Counted from the first letter of the stretch, positions 1 to 13,015 are shown. The stretch: 64,000 bases of DNA from Rhododendron vialii (GCF_030253575.1 NC_080569.1:3597501-3661500), one strand, 5' to 3'. Notes: generated by a model from the sequence alone, not told the origin. A program made the numbers and translations.

Positions 1-1
1 A

Positions 2-520
2 GGCACGTCGACAGGCTCATTGGAATCCAATGGTACCTCTGTTTGCCAAGCTAGTAAAGAGGAAGAAGTCAGCTCCATTCCCAAAGTACTAGATACTACC
101 AAGAAGGAACTGATCAAGTCCTACAGAGGAGTCCGGAAGCGGCCGTGGGGGAAGTTCGCGGCGGAGATACGGGATACGACGAGAAAGGGAACCCGGGTCT
201 GGCTCGGCACGTTTGATTCGGCCGAGGCGGCCGCCATGGCGTACGACCAAGCGGCGTTTTCCACCAGGGGGTCCACGGCGGTGCTCAATTTTCCGGTGGA
301 GAGGGTGGAGGAATCGCTGAGGGAGATGGACTGTGGGTGCGGGGATGGGGGTTCCCCTGTTTTGGCATTGAAGAAGAGGAACATGTTGAGAAACAAGTCA
401 TTTGGTGGTACACAGAGCAGAGCTAGAGAGAGAAAGGCGGAGAGTGTGGTGGAGTTGGAGGATTTGGGAGTTGACTATTTAGAGGAGCTACTGAGTTCAT
501 CTTACAACTTCAGCGGTTAA
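2..520 (+). CDS. ERF (AP2/ERF domain) transcription factor, ERF1B-like, 5' partial
   Basis: The frame is open from base 2 to a TAA at 518-520 and has no ATG before the conserved domain; base 20 is TTG, not a start, so the gene begins outside the window. An AP2/ERF DNA-binding domain starts with [18 protein letters not shown] and continues through WLGTF and [11 protein letters not shown], roughly bases 121-300. The [10 protein letters not shown] stretch has the Ala and Asp typical of the ERF rather than the DREB class, which bind GCC-box promoters in the nucleus. The C-terminal acidic motif [16 protein letters not shown] resembles the activation motif of group IXc ERFs such as ERF1B, which act in ethylene and jasmonate defence responses. 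No intron is seen, as is usual for ERFs. The family is certain; subgroup assignment is from memory of the motifs. Confidence 0.88.
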   Translation, partial: GTSTGSLESNGTSVCQASKEEEVSSIPKVLDTTKKELIKSYRGVRKRPWGKFAAEIRDTTRKGTRVWLGTFDSAEAAAMAYDQAAFSTRGSTAVLNFPVERVEESLREMDCGCGDGGSPVLALKKRNMLRNKSFGGTQSRARERKAESVVELEDLGVDYLEELLSSSYNFSG

Positions 521-1480
521 AAAGCACCGCCACCTGATACTCCGTATCACTCCATAACAACACATTCACGCGGGATTCATGCTTTCAGCATACGGCCCTC
601 ACATGAATATGTGATTCTGAATGATTCAGAGCATCACGTGACGGTTTCCGTGGACAATTACTCGTGTTTGACCCCTTCGTGTTTCTTTTAGTAAAATGTT
701 GTTTATCTCCTCTTTTGGTTTTGGATAGGGATTTTAAAGTGTTCTAAAAAGGGCGCATGGGTTTTTCCTTAATTGGAAAATTCAACCCTGTTGTTCACTT
801 GTACAAATTTGATAAGTTTTCCATCTTATTAAATTATGTATATATTCTCTATGCCTTTGATTAATCAATTTTTCCTTTTCTTTTTGGAAAAATGGTTTCA
901 TGTCATTTTATATTTTGGTGCTTTTTGTATTTTCTACTGAGCTCATTCAGGTTATATTTTAGATCAATAAATATAGGCTGGGTAGTTGCCTACGGTTTTG
1001 TTAGATGATCATAAATTCCAATTCAGAAAATTCAACAGCACTTCAAAGATTTGATCACGACAGTCGACAGAGCTTGAAACACCATCGTACAACCCAGACA
1101 CGAGCTTCATGCTCTATTAACACATTGTGCAAAGTAGACCGAAAATAATTTCGGATAGTGAAACTTTAAGGTGAGGAAGTAAAAGGAACCCAGAAAATGA
1201 GAAACCCGAAGCAACGGAAATAAAACCTTGAAATCCAAAATCCCGATGGATGGGAAAGCCCCGCAAACCACATAAGGAGGGGAAAAACAACAAAATTGCA
1301 TAGGAGAAATGCAAAACCATTCTTATTATGTCGTTGTTCTTCGCCATATTTGCTGCTATCTTTATGGAATTTGACAAACATCGTTGGAGGTGATGTCTTT
1401 GTCGCCGGATCTAATACCTTCGTGGTCGAAGGTGGAGAGATGGTCTGGAAGTGGAGTTGAGAGTGGAGGCCGGGTAGTAG
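521..1480. other. ERF 3' flank and spacer, no gene seen
   Basis: AT-rich sequence following the ERF stop. It probably begins with the ERF 3' UTR. Short open frames on both strands near 1107-1520 have no recognisable domain and are treated as chance. Confidence 0.5.
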
Positions 1481-2040
1481 GCATGGCAATCGAACTCGCC
1501 CCGAACAGGGCGGATTTTCCACCTCATTTCGGGTATAGGATCGGGGTTAAAATCCTAAAATCCAACCGGGTTCGGGGTGGAAGTACCCTGCCCCAAAATA
1601 CCCGGCCCGATATTACCCCCTCTCGAACCCGCCCCGAAATATATTTATATATAAAATTATACTTTTATCCTAATCTAAGTATCATTATACTTAATATTTT
1701 AATATTTTTACCCTAATATTTTTATCATTATACTAAAAAATAACTTATAATCTTACCTTTATATTTCACCATTATACTAAACTACCACTTTATTTATAGT
1801 AACTATTTTCTTTTATTTTACTTTTAGATTAACAATTTTTTTAATTTCTTACGAAGTGGGGAGAGGTGGGTAAACCCGTTCTTCAATCGGGGCGGGAATG
1901 GGGGTACCCAAAAAATACCCGAGTGGGGTTGGGTCGGGAATGGGAGTACCCAAAAAATACCCGAATGGGATCGGGTCGGGGTCGGGTAATAATTTTTGGA
2001 TTGGAATATGCCAAAATCCGCCTAACCCCGTTGCCATTCC
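1481..2040. repeat. GC-rich MITE-like element with degenerate ends
   Basis: The left end GCATGGCAATCG faces a right end TTGCCATTCC, whose complement shares ATGGCAA. The two flanks are rich in CGGG/CCCG, with a tandem module repeated around 1895-1990 (TACCCAAAAAATACCC appears twice), and enclose an AT-rich core. This is the layout of a non-autonomous transposon. A clear target duplication was not found. Confidence 0.5.
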
Positions 2041-2727
2041 CATTCCCAGAGGGTAGTGGATTAGGGGTGAAGATGAGTACAACTACAGCCCCCACCCCAG
2101 CAAAAACCCAAGGGGACTTGAAAGTTTAGAGAGAAGGGAAAGCAAATTTGTGAGAGAGCAGGAGATGATTGGATTCTGTAAAATTGTCCAGTTGCTTAGG
2201 TCGATGATTCAATTCAATCGCTTTTCTCTTTTTCTTTTTTTTAAATTACAAACAACAGAAGAATACTAATTTAGGGTCCCAGAATTAGTCGAGGTGTGCG
2301 CAAACTGACCCAGACATTAGATTATAAAAAAAACCAAATATATGTATAGTCAATTTTTACTTTTTGCAAACATTGATTGATTCCTGGACCTCGCAATTGC
2401 AAGTGCACAAGGATGAGTGGATGGCCAATTGAACTAAACGCCAATTGGTTCATTCAAAATCCAATTTCTTAGCACAGCATTGGTGTCAAATTATATTCCC
2501 TTATCCATCTCTTAGATATTTCTACTTGTCTTCGGAGTAATATATATTGTGTGTATGACAAGTAGGACCTGACTACTTGTAGCCTCTACAGGTCATTTCC
2601 TGATTCTTAATGGTGTGTGTATAGTGTATACACACATACACACACACACAATTTCAAGTAAGGGCGTTTTTACCGTATTAAGTTAAGGATGTCCCTTTTC
2701 TGACCAATTTGCGATGATCTGAGCCGC

Positions 2728-2781
<54 letters not shown>

Positions 2782-2824
2782 GGGCGATTGTTAATTGTAC
2801 TAGCAATGTGCGAGAATACTTGTA
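2041..2824. other. Spacer with SINE tail and microsatellites
   Basis: Bases 2280-2332 resemble the 3' end of the SINE at 17575-17792 (TCGAGGT, GCAA, TGACCC and GACAT in the same order, then an A-rich tail). A CA-rich tract lies at about 2633-2650 and an uninterrupted (AT)n tract at about 2731-2778. No gene is seen. Confidence 0.5.
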
Positions 2825-3193
2825 GGCTTAGTTTGGATGTCCGTAATCTTTTGTAGGAATAGAAATTTGATTATCAGGAATCAAATTCCTAGTAATTCGA
2901 TACCCCGAGTAATTCTATTCCGACGTTTGAATTAATTAAGTAATCTTCTCTAGAAATTATTTACTATTTTGAAAATATCCTAAAGTCAAACGTTTTCTTT
3001 TTTTATATTGATCGAAAGATTCCCATGGAGGTGGGAGGGATCAGATTCCTCCTGTATTCAGGAATGTAATTCTTCCTGGATTGGGAGATCAGTAATCTCA
3101 TTCTCATTCTTACTCTTCACAAAAATAGGAATATTAGAGTTCCGGAATCACATTCTCATTCTTCCATAAGATACCTGTCATCCAAACACAGCC
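2825..3193. repeat. MITE with 15-bp terminal inverted repeats
   Basis: The left end GGCTTAGTTTGGATG and the complement of the right end, GGCTGTGTTTGGATG, match at 13 of 15 bases. At 369 bp and AT-rich without a coding frame, this is a typical miniature inverted-repeat element. The superfamily is not resolved because no target duplication is obvious. Confidence 0.65.
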
Positions 3194-4637
3194 ATAAGTT
3201 GTACGTTGGAACTTGGTTTCATTTTATTTGCCATGCACGAACTCTTGGAAATTGCATGTGAAGAAATTAAAGGCTAATATTTTCCATTTGTGACTCTAAA
3301 CGTATGGCCATTTTTAATGTTCAAGAATGTTGAGGATAACAATATGGCGAATCAGAAAGCTCCTCCTCCAAACTGATCCTCTATACAATTCAAATTAAGA
3401 GAAAAGTACATCGACGATACATCGAAGACATGTGGTTAATTAACATATTTTCTATTTCAGAATACTTTAACGTTTGTAACAAATTAGAAGGTTCTGACGT
3501 CCTCTACTATCCTCTCTCGTTTGCGAAGCAAGAATATGAGAACTCTTCTTTTCGGAGTCTCTGAAAGGAGAGACTCCAAAAAGAAGATGGCAAGGATTTC
3601 GCTGATGCGTGCAAGCAAAGGGTGAGGAAAGGGCATTTTAAGCGAAGGAGAGATAGGGTGAGGGGTGTGGCAGGGTAAGTGCCACAAACAGTTGGGTCAT
3701 CTTCGTTTTATTTCTTTCTATCGTTACAAATTTCTGAAACTAAGGTTGTGCATTTGTTTACACATGATCTTATAAGATATTGGGTGCAACAGTGATATCA
3801 CGTGACGGTATCTCCGCCTAATAAAAATCTTAAATACAAATATCAATCACATGTGTACACCTAATTTGCCTTGTGGTAGTTTTCTCAGTGTATGAAACCA
3901 CGTAAAAATCTGTAACAAGTGCGCTCAATATTTCCACCGAATGGTTGTGTAACTTTCCTTCTCGGTTTTGGTATGTGGTGTGCATTTTCAAGATCCCAAG
4001 CACAAAGTCCTGAATATTCAGATACATTGGGCTAACAAACATGCACTAGTTGGTTCGGGTCACATATAGATGCAGGTCCAGGTAACGTTGCTAAACGAAC
4101 TAAGCTACTTGAGTTTATGTTCGTGTTTGTTCGTTAAAATTTTATTGAAGATTGGTTTGTTATATAATCAAGTCAAGCTTGAACATTTTTTTTGAAGGTC
4201 GTTAAGATTGCAAGCCAAGCTTATTCCTACTCCGCACGTTCGGCTTATTGCGTATAAAAAATTCAAGTTACTTGAGATTGGCTTGATGAAAGTTCGTTTG
4301 AGATTGGATCATCTCATAAACAAGCTAAGGTTTAACGTATTTTTAAAATTTGTTAAATTATCAAACCAATTTTAATCAGGTATCTGTTCGGCTCGTTTGA
4401 CTCGTTTACCCCTCTAGGCCTAGGGAAATAAGGCCCAAAGGCAGTGTCGTTCCAACGACCACGAGGCCCACGTTTCACGACAACAGGAGTCGCGGACGCG
4501 GAACGACGTCGCCTCGTTGCACCGGCGGCGCGCCCAAAATTGCCTCCTCGTAAATTGCTCCACGTACTATTCCGAATCCCGCGGCGTTGGCAACTGATCT
4601 CTGCTCGTTTTATCTCTTCCTTCCATGAATTTGCTGG

Positions 4638-4640
<3 letters not shown>
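3194..4640. other. Spacer upstream of RUS6 gene, no gene seen
   Basis: Bases about 4085-4430 belong loosely to a dispersed family of degenerate repeats built from GAGC/GCTCG-type words, also seen near 35.5, 45.6, 47.7 and 58.5 kb. The final 200 bases are more GC-rich and probably form the RUS6 promoter. No convincing coding region. Confidence 0.45.
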
Positions 4641-4691
<51 letters not shown>

Positions 4692-4693
4692 GC
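4641..4693 (+). repeat. (CT)n-(CA)n compound microsatellite before RUS6
   Basis: About 34 bases of CT repeat run straight into a CA repeat and then CGCACGCAC. It lies roughly 145-195 bases upstream of the RUS6 ATG, so it is in or near the 5' UTR. Pyrimidine-rich leaders of this kind are common in plant genes. Confidence 0.8.
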
Positions 4694-4835
4694 ACGCACT
4701 TATCGTCCGGTCAGAAGAGTTTTGTCCATGAACTCTGCACTGAAAGTCCGAAAAGGTTTATCCGTCGTATGACTCTATCAACGGAGGCCTTTGCCTTTTC
4801 TGATTGAACTTGGATTAATCTAGGGCAAGATAACG

Positions 4836-7800
4836 ATGAAGAAGAAGCGAGAGGGAGAAGATTCACGGCCGCCGCCGCCCGAAAGAGGCCCTGTGTCCTG
4901 GATCGAAACCTCCGAGTCCGTCTCTCGCCTCTATCAGTTCGAGTCACCTGCTCAACTCTCTGTAAGTCTTCCTTAACCCCCTGTATTCCTTCACATTCAT
5001 TTAGGGAACCCAGAATCACACGCACTTTACCTGGGCGTTGTTTTGACTCTTTTTTGACTTCAAATTGAAGTCCAAACGCAAACCTATATTTATGTTTAAA
5101 CCCATTCCTACGATGTTTTCCATTGCTTATGGCATCTTAGAGCGAGTACACCCGTCGGTGTCAACTTTTGGCTTGCTACAGTGTCAAAAAGTAAAAAAAT
5201 AGCAATGTTGCTATTTTGACACAAACTCAAATTCAGAACTATTGAATTGAACTCATCTTATTTTTCGATACTACAAATAAAATGGCTTGGATAAAGTGTG
5301 GATTGATATTTTTTGTCATCAACAAATGGCAATGGATGGACTTACATTCTGCGGAAGAATATGCCAAATTATGGCAATAACAGGACAAATGGCTATGAGA
5401 TGGCAAAACCTTCTCCAATCTCCACCCTTGTGCCAAATTCAATGCAAAATTTTGATAATGCTATTCTTGGTGCCAAATTTGGTATCAACTTTGGTAATTT
5501 CTAAACTTGCATCCTTATGAAGTCATTGGTTTTGTATAAACAAATGAGATGAGTTTAATCCAATGATTTGATTTTGAAATTTTGCCAAAATGACGCCAAA
5601 CCGGTACCATAACCTTGCTTTTTTTTCTTTTCCTTTCTTTTTTTCCTTTCTTTGACTTTTTGACACTGTAACAACCAAATAATGGCTCTGTAATGCCATT
5701 TTGGCACCAACAGGTGGACATGCTCTTAGTGGTGTGATAATGGAATCAATTGTTGAGATTGCTATTTTCCATCCTCCCCCTTTGCTTCCTCTCTCCCTCT
5801 CTTACTGTCTCCTCGTTTTCAACCTTGAACAGTCTTGTTGTCCAGCGCCACTGTTATGGAATGCTTCCTTCTATTACTCAACACTATAAGCATAAGGTTA
5901 TAGGAGATTCTCGTTGCGGGGCCTTGATTCACCAGAAACGTTGTTCTCAAAGTTTGTTTAAGTATTTGATGCGCACAGAAGATAGTAATATTGTTTACAG
6001 TACCTGTTTGTTTGCTGTTTAAGTTACAAGTCATTGAACTGATTGTTCTGGAACTTTAAATTCTTTACAGATGACGGTGGTTGATGATTCGAGACCAGTA
6101 ATCCATAGGATGGTTGAATCCTTTCAGAATAAGTTTTTTCCTTCAGGTTACCCATATAGGTGAGCTAAAGATGATCTATTCTCTTTTGGATTACTAGCTT
6201 TGCTGAAGCACATTTATACTGGATTTAGCTGATAGTATATTGCTTGTGCAGTGTGAATGAGGGTTATCTTAGATACACACAGTTCCGGGCAATGCAGCAC
6301 TTTACCAGTGCAGCATTATCTGTTCTATCAACTCAGGTCTTCTTCTGATACTTGGAATACATATTCAGCAATAGGAGCTTCTAGCTTGTTGTTTCTATAA
6401 TATAGAAGATACATAATATTCAGCTCACGGCTGGCTTTGTTCCCGGTATTGTGTGTGTCTGTTGTGTGTGCACGTGTGTGTGTGACACCCTGAGTGCGTT
6501 TGTGCGCCTACTTGTCACGGTCTTGGTGTTACTATTCAATCTGTCTTCTAGAAACATTTTGGGTTAGATTAATCCTTTGCTATTGAATTGAAATGTCTCC
6601 CCCAACTGTGGAGTATTTTTCAATAGTCTTACTCTTTTGCAGTCTCTGCTATTTGCTGCAGGCTTGCGGCCTACTCCTGCACAGGCGACTGTAGTAAGTT
6701 GGGTAAGATGTCAATTTTGTTGGATGAGTCTACACATGTCAATGCTTGAAAGCCTTTTGTCGATGCATTTATGGGTTGTGCTCATGCCAAGCAGGTTTTA
6801 AAGGATGGTATGCAGCATGTAGGAAAGCTCATATGTAGCAGTTTGGGTGCAAGAATGGATTCAGAGCCCAAACGTTGGAGAATTCTGGGTTTGTAGCTTG
6901 CCTGAAAACATGAGATCTTTCCTTTCTGTATTTTTGATGGTTCTTTAGTTGAATTATTGCTTCAACTATTCATTCAAGATGTATAGTTTGTTTTACAGCT
7001 TAGCTTGCTTCTATCTATCAGTTTTGCAATATCTTCTAATAGAGTGAGCTTTCCATGTTGCAGCTGACGTGCTCTATGACTTAGGAACTGGTTTGGAAGT
7101 TCTTTCCCCCTTGTGCCCACACCTATTTCTTGAAATGGCAGGCCTTGGAAATTTTGCAAAGGTAGGAGAGACAACGCCCAGTCTCCAACAATTAAATTTC
7201 ATTTGCTCATTGTCAAGATGAATACTCAATTAGGTGGCTAAACAGAATTTTCATCTAAATGACATTGATTAAAAAATCAGGTGCTTTTATGCTGTATCTA
7301 AATGATAATGATTAAAAAATCAGGTGCTTTTATACTGTTTTGTGAAATGCCTCGCTCAGTGGAACATTATTTCTTATCACAGTTTCTTTTAACTTCAGAT
7401 TTGTCTATGATATGGTTCAACAGGGAATGGCAGTCGTTGCAGCCAGAGCGACAAGGTTGCCCATATATTCTTCTTTTGCCAAAGAAGGAAATCTTAGTGA
7501 CCTATTTGCAAAAGGCGAGGCCATCTCAACTCTTTTTAACGTCCTTGGAATAGGAGCAGGTATCCAGTTAGCCTCTACAATTTGTTCATCAACGCAAGCG
7601 AAGGTACATCACATTTATCCTAAACTGATGCATGGTATCTGGTTTTTGACTAGTTGTAATGCATTTTCCTCGAAAAGTAGTAAAGTTGCAGGCTATCACA
7701 TCCGAGGTTTTACATATTTAGAAGATGGTGATATCCAAATGAGCATTATACCAAGTTTTACGGTTATTGGTGTCCATTTTTTTGGAACATGAAGCTTCCT

Positions 7801-8648
7801 GTAGTTGAGACACTGAGTATTGGAGACTGATTCATGTCTCATGCAGCTACAGATTCTCAGAAATATTTTAGCTGCATTACTGCATGTGTTTTCCCACTTT
7901 ATCATTAAAGTTCCCGAATGATGTTTAACTTCGTCTTTTTTTGTTTGGTACGTGTAGTGGATCAGGCCATTTGAGAAATGTGTTCCGTGATCTTTATCAT
8001 GGTTTGTATCTTGCAGTTGGTTGTTGGACCTCTTCTATCTGTCATACATGTATATTGTGTAGTTGAAGAAATGAGAGCTACTCCGGTCAACACTTTGAAT
8101 CCTCAAAGAACTGCAATGGTTGTGGCTGATTATCTGATGGTTTGTAATTGAAATGCAAAGCTTAATAGTCCATGCATATTTGTCTATGAATGTAATTTAT
8201 TCTTCAACTGGAATTTAACCAGACCGGGAAAATTTCAAGCCCTGCTGATCTAAGATACCGGGAAGATCTCCTATTTCCAGGGCGACTGATAGAGGATGCT
8301 GGTAATGTTAAAGTGGGAAAGGCCGTACACATGATTGTTAAGCCTTCAAAACTTCGTGAACTCAAAGAAATATTCCCCGACGAGAAATTTATTATAAATC
8401 GCGGAATTAGATGGACCGATATGGTATTGGTGCATAATGCTACAGCTGAAGATGCATTAAGGGGCTGGCTAGTTGCTGCATATGCTGCAAACATGGAGAA
8501 GTCTATTCACGGTTCAAGGGCTAATGTCCTACAACAGGCTTACGAGAGGATGAACGGTGTGTTCTCTTCATTTCTGTCCGAACTGCAGTCAAAAGGGTGG
8601 CATACTGATCGGTTTCTTGATGGTACTGGAAGCCGTTTTGCATGGTAG
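4836..8648 (+). CDS. RUS6: Root UVB sensitive 6-type protein (RUS family, DUF647)
   Basis: Nine exons join into a 426-residue open frame: 4836-4961, 6071-6159, 6252-6336, 6643-6702, 6795-6888, 7064-7161, 7424-7603, 8017-8139, 8223-8648. Every intron has GT...AG ends and phases fit. The ATG at 4836 is the first after an in-frame TAG at 4821. The DUF647 core is recognisable: KFFPSGYPYSVNEGYLRYTQ, then LRPTPAQATVVSW, DGMQHVGKL, ARMDSEPKRWR, and LPIYSSFAKEGNLSDLFAKG, with glycine-rich hydrophobic stretches (LGIGAGIQL) that may be membrane-associated. RUS proteins are plastid- or membrane-linked factors tied to UV-B sensing, auxin and vitamin B6 homeostasis; RUS6 is reported as embryo-essential in Arabidopsis, but its biochemical role is not settled. 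The assignment to RUS6 rather than another RUS member rests on remembered motifs. The gene looks fully intact. Confidence 0.88.
5140..5725. repeat. MITE in RUS6 intron 1 (TTA target duplication)
   Basis: Left end GAGCGAGTACACC and the complement of the right end GAGCATGTCCACC are similar. TTA lies directly outside both ends (5137-5139 and 5726-5728), as expected for a PIF/Harbinger-type insertion. The interior repeats words such as TGCCAAA/TTTGGCA in both orientations. Confidence 0.6.
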
Positions 8649-9920
8649 TATCACACAGGTTCAGGTTCTTTTTTGTTTTTCTCAGGATGCAGTGATATTG
8701 TAACTTGAAACAATGGAGTTCGATGATGGTTTACGAGCATTTTGCTTTCTTTGAGTATTATTACATCTGAAGGGGAAGGTATTAATTGTTCAAGAAAAAA
8801 GGACAGTATTAGCTCCTAACGCAAATTCAGTTTGTACTTTCGCTGCCGGCTTTCATATGATTTGTCATCAAAGGGATAAGTTCCCTATCTGGGAAAAACA
8901 TTGGTTCATTGGATGCCACGCCTGTATGAGATTCATCTTCACTATGTGTATTTTGTTTGTACATTGGAGTTCAGACACAAGAAAAAAGACAGTACAAATG
9001 TGAGAAGATTACTTGCGTTATAGATAACCTATTATCTACTTTGTTTTACTCTATTCGACTTCTTACCTTTGTTTGGGTTTCTTCTTTTCTTTCATCTGAT
9101 ATATATGGTTCTAAAAAGCTGCACTTGAGATTTATTGCAGAATTGTTTTAATCCGAGTTTGCTAGAAGTTCAGCCTTTGAGTCTTTGGCTAAGTTCAACT
9201 TTTGGATTTTGGTGAGAACTCACGTTTTTGTTAACTGTATTGTGTGCAAAAGGAGTCGACACTCATAAATAGAAGGATAAGGAAATGTTCTGATCTATTG
9301 ACTTTGATTTGCTTACTTTCTGCTCCAGAAGTAATTTTTGGGATGATAAAGTAGTTGGAGATGATAATCTGTTTTTCTGTCAATTGCTGGAATTGTTCAA
9401 ATTTTTTCTAGTTTGAGGTCAGGATGTCAAAACCAGGATTGCATTTGATTACGGTTCATGACTCCATGAGTGATACAAGTTCCACCAACAGAGTTTGCCG
9501 TTCCCTTGAGGGAAGTGCTCAGATTTACCATGTAAAGAACCCTGGAAGATGTAAGTTACTCATTTCTGCAGTCTCTTTAAGCCAAATTTTCTCTTGAAGA
9601 ATGAATTGTGTTTGGGTTTACCTCATTATCTGTTTTGTTTTTTTTGTTTTTTTTTGTTTTGACAAGACCTCATTATCTGTTTGTTGATTCTTCTAGTCTT
9701 TATACTTAAGCAGCTTGTCACTACCATATTTGGTCGGGTGTAAGGTCCCCGTTATGATAATCACTGTGATAGAAATGTCCTAAACCTGTATTTTGGCTAG
9801 GATATTTTGATGCTTCATGTGATGTTGGTATACATTCTATCTCAGGATTCTCATGTTGCTCCAATTTTTTCTTGCAATGTTGAGCTTTACCGTATGGGAA
9901 GTGTATGAACACAACCGCAT
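8649..9920 (+). other. RUS6 3' region, no second gene resolved
   Basis: The RUS6 3' UTR probably occupies the first few hundred bases. Bases 9424-9552 hold a short open stretch starting with ATG and ending at a GTAAGT-like donor (near 9551). It could be a non-coding downstream exon of RUS6 or chance; no domain is recognised. Confidence 0.4.
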
Positions 9921-10200
9921 GCACAACATTTTGCGCAACAAAAATGATATTCACACAACAATCCAAACGCAACAATTTACACAACCCCTCACATGCATGT
10001 GGGCTCCACATACACTACTATGTGTGGGCCCCACATATATGTGAGAGGTTGTATAAGTTGTTGTGTTTGGATTGTTGTGTGAGTAGCATCTTTGTTTACG
10101 CAATATGAGGCATGTTGCGAAAAATGGCAGTGTACCAATGAAATGCTGCCACATACCAATGAAATGCTGCCACATGGGCATGTTGCGTAAAATGTTGTGC
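9921..10200. repeat. Palindromic MITE
   Basis: Ends GCACAACATTTTGCGCAAC and GTTGCGTAAAATGTTGTGC are inverted copies with one mismatch. A second inner pair (ACACAACAATCCAAACGCAA against TTGTGTTTGGATTGTTGTGT) makes most of the element fold back around base 10020. The right arm contains a 21-bp direct duplication (ACCAATGAAATGCTGCCACA at about 10135 and 10156). Confidence 0.7.
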
Positions 10201-10848
10201 TGGACTGCTCGGGGCTAATCAAATAGGAGTATTACTTTAGTCAATACATATATGCCCTTTGCATGATCTTGCATGTGGTTAATTGAATACTACTCTTATG
10301 CACGTTCACTTGGTTTTGTTTTCTTTCAAATTGGGAAATTGACAAACTTAGCTTCCAAGAAAAACTGCGCTGGACTGAGCAGGACAAATAAATTACTTGT
10401 AATGATTTTCATATTCTCAGGTACCCCGGGAGAGGAAAAATTAGAGGCAAATTCTTAGTTATCTTTGTTTTTTCAATGTTTTGAGTGGATTAGAAGGTAT
10501 CACTGATTCACAAGTTTAATCTCTTCTAGAAATTGAGAAATTTCAGTAGTCTGCCTCGAAAGGGTGTGCAGCGGCGTGGTATGGTAATTGTTGATTTTCA
10601 ATTGAACAGGTCAGTTGGACCATGGAGTCCGGTGTCATAAAATGAAACCTACACTAGTATTATGTTCTCCAAATAAAATTTCCGGCATCTGACAACCGCT
10701 TTTCTCCCTGATTTCCAGAGAAACTGGTTTTTGGCTCGAATCGTTGATATGTGGTGCCTCCGTTTGTATTTTTTTAAGTCACTTTGACGAGCCGTTTGCT
10801 TTGAAGTGAGAGAGAAAAAGTGGTCACACCATGTTTTGGGGAGTTGAG
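10201..10848. other. Spacer, nothing recognised
   Basis: AT-rich sequence without a supported gene, RNA or repeat. Confidence 0.4.
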
Positions 10849-11053
10849 TTTTGTTCACCCCCACTCAAGAGGGTGAATATTACCCTCCTTTCTATTGGTT
10901 GAAATGGTGTGGATTTCACCACAAAGTGATGTCATGCTTATCAAAAAGTGTATTGCATGGTAAGTATGACATCACTTTGTGGTGGGATCCACACCATTTC
11001 ATTCAATAGGAAGGAGGGTAATGTTCACCCTCCTTAAAAGAGGGTGAACAAAA
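10849..11053. repeat. Fold-back MITE, about 205 bp
   Basis: The arms are near-perfect inverted copies: TTTTGTTCACCC at the left and GGGTGAACAAAA at the right, continuing inwards through GAGGGTGAA, ACCCTCCT, AAATGGTGTGGAT and CACAAAGTGATGTCAT. Only a short loop near 10945-10955 is unpaired. Transcription through it would give a long hairpin. Confidence 0.75.
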
Positions 11054-11845
11054 TTGCACTACTCGTTTGTATGGGCCACCATTTAGGAAAAAAATCTCCA
11101 AGTCCTATGTAATAGCATGCATTATGGTGCTAGTGCCTGTCCTTTTATTTACTCTCTCGGTGTCCTTGAAGTCCTATATTGAACATAGTCGGTCCCAAGC
11201 ACGAAAGGACTAGGGTTCCGTGTTAGTTAGCTTGACAACCAGCACGTAACCGGGGAAGAGCCATGCAGCCCATGGCTCAGTTTGGTCCTAATGGCTAAAC
11301 AGACAATGAGGTGTCTCATAAGTAAATTATACAGTATATATGTAAGCATGAAGACACAAAACCAGTAACATGATTTGAGTTAACAAGTAATGGAGGCAAA
11401 ATTTTGATGCAATTAAGTGTAAGAGTGAATCCTATCCAGTAAACTTTTCAACCTAGGGAGGCCGGTAGTGTCCCTCAAGATTGCTCATTGACATAAGTAG
11501 CTAGCTAGGGCTGAAGTATCCTCTAAGTTACTCAAGTGCAGCTGAAGTGTCCTCTACTTCTAGTCTAGTAGACTTTCTGGGATCCCTTCAAAAGCTTGGC
11601 ACTAATAACATTTTTTTTTTTTAAAACCTTTGGGAGAAAAGGTCAAAATTTTGGATATAATGCTCGAATTCAATTAGTCATAAGACTCGCAACTCGGTCC
11701 TAATAGGGTTGCTTGGCATCATTACATAGCGTTCAATGTATCAAATTGTGTACCACAAGAGGATAAATAAAAGAAAGTGGGGAGAGCATGGCATTGAAAT
11801 GACTGTACAATTCGTTTTTGCATCTGCAAATTCCGGGGCGTGATC
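11054..11845. other. Spacer, nothing recognised
   Basis: No supported gene or repeat beyond a poly-T tract near 11610. Confidence 0.4.
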
Positions 11846-11999
11846 CGAAGTTAAGAGACCTTTGGCTCAATGGCATCGCAGGGGGTGCACTTAGGTACTT
11901 AGGTGTTACCGTGTTAGGGGAAAAGAGGTCAGGAGTTTAACTTTCTTCCAATGTGCTAATCTGACTGTTTTAACAATATTGACTTTCGCCGATCAAAAA
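11846..11999 (+). repeat. SINE-like element (tRNA-derived)
   Basis: TTTGGCTCAATGGCA at about 11874 resembles an internal RNA polymerase III A box, and GAGGTCAGGAGTTTAACTTT at about 11926 resembles a decayed B box. The piece ends in GATCAAAAAATAA. The order A box, B box, A-rich tail suits a tRNA-derived SINE, but no target duplication was found. Confidence 0.4.
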
Positions 12000-13012
12000 A
12001 TAATTTGGAGGGCCTGAAGCTTGAAAAATTATTATCCAAAAGCCTTTCATCCCAATTAATTGGAGTGGTAGAAGGTTAAAAACGTGTTAATGGTAGATAT
12101 GTATATGACTTTTCAAGATTTCTAAAGCGACGATAGAAACACGTACGTTCTGGTTAAATCCTGCATATATTTCAATGGAATGATGTGATTTTTGGGGAAA
12201 ATAATACTCCTACATTGAACGATGTGATTTTTGGAAAAATTATAAATTGAAAAGTGAAATTTGGGATAATTCTGGATATTGAATATGGAGAGTTCACTCC
12301 TATTTTTCATTTGTGTATTTGTGCCGACTTCTTTGCCTTTAGGTGATGTTCCACGTTTGACTGGACATTAATTTATAGTAGTCTTTTCAAAAGGGACAGA
12401 AAATCAACTGGCCTCTAATTTTAGAGTTTTTTTTTTTTGAACACTGCCTTTTTTGTTGACCTATTCACAAATATCATGTTTAATATAGGATGTTGATTTT
12501 AGTACTCCACTTTTGTACGCAGGCGCTCCACTTTTAACGTGAAGCTTCATGCACAAATGGAGCGCTTGCATATAAAACTGGAGCGCAAAAATCAATTTCC
12601 TTAATATAAGTTCGAAAACTCTTAACAATCCAATACTTCAAGTCTTCAACATCAGATGTCGATTGCTTCCCTCGTGTGCATTGATTTTAGTTTTGTAAAT
12701 CTAGACATATGCTTTTTACACGTTCATATTATGGCATGAGACTTTTCACAACAATGCTTAGGTGGCACAGAATCATTGGGCAATAGATGAGATGCCATTT
12801 TATATTGTCTAGTGATACAGTCTATAAAATGCCACCTAAACATGTTGTATATATAGTTACGCAAAGTATTGTGCTATAATAGATTTTCCCAAAAATGGAT
12901 TGGGTTATGTAACAGTCAAAGAGCTCATTCCATGTTTTTGTCTGATTACAAAGCAAGTGTTGTTGCGCGCATTTTTCCATGATAACTTAAGGTGTTGGAC
13001 CAGTTTATGCAA
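12000..13012. other. Spacer, nothing recognised
   Basis: AT-rich. A small imperfect palindrome lies near 12795-12840 (ATGCCATTTTATA against TATAAAATGCCA). No gene is supported. Confidence 0.4.
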
Positions 13013-13015
13013 TAA

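Noticed and set aside
121..396. Minus-strand open frame of 91 codons opposite the ERF
   Set aside because: It is the antisense shadow of the GC-rich AP2 domain and has no features of its own.
4444..4731. Open frame of 95 codons before RUS6
   Set aside because: It exists through the CT/CA repeat (Ser-Leu and His-Thr runs) and has no ATG at its start; it is likely the 5' leader or promoter of RUS6.
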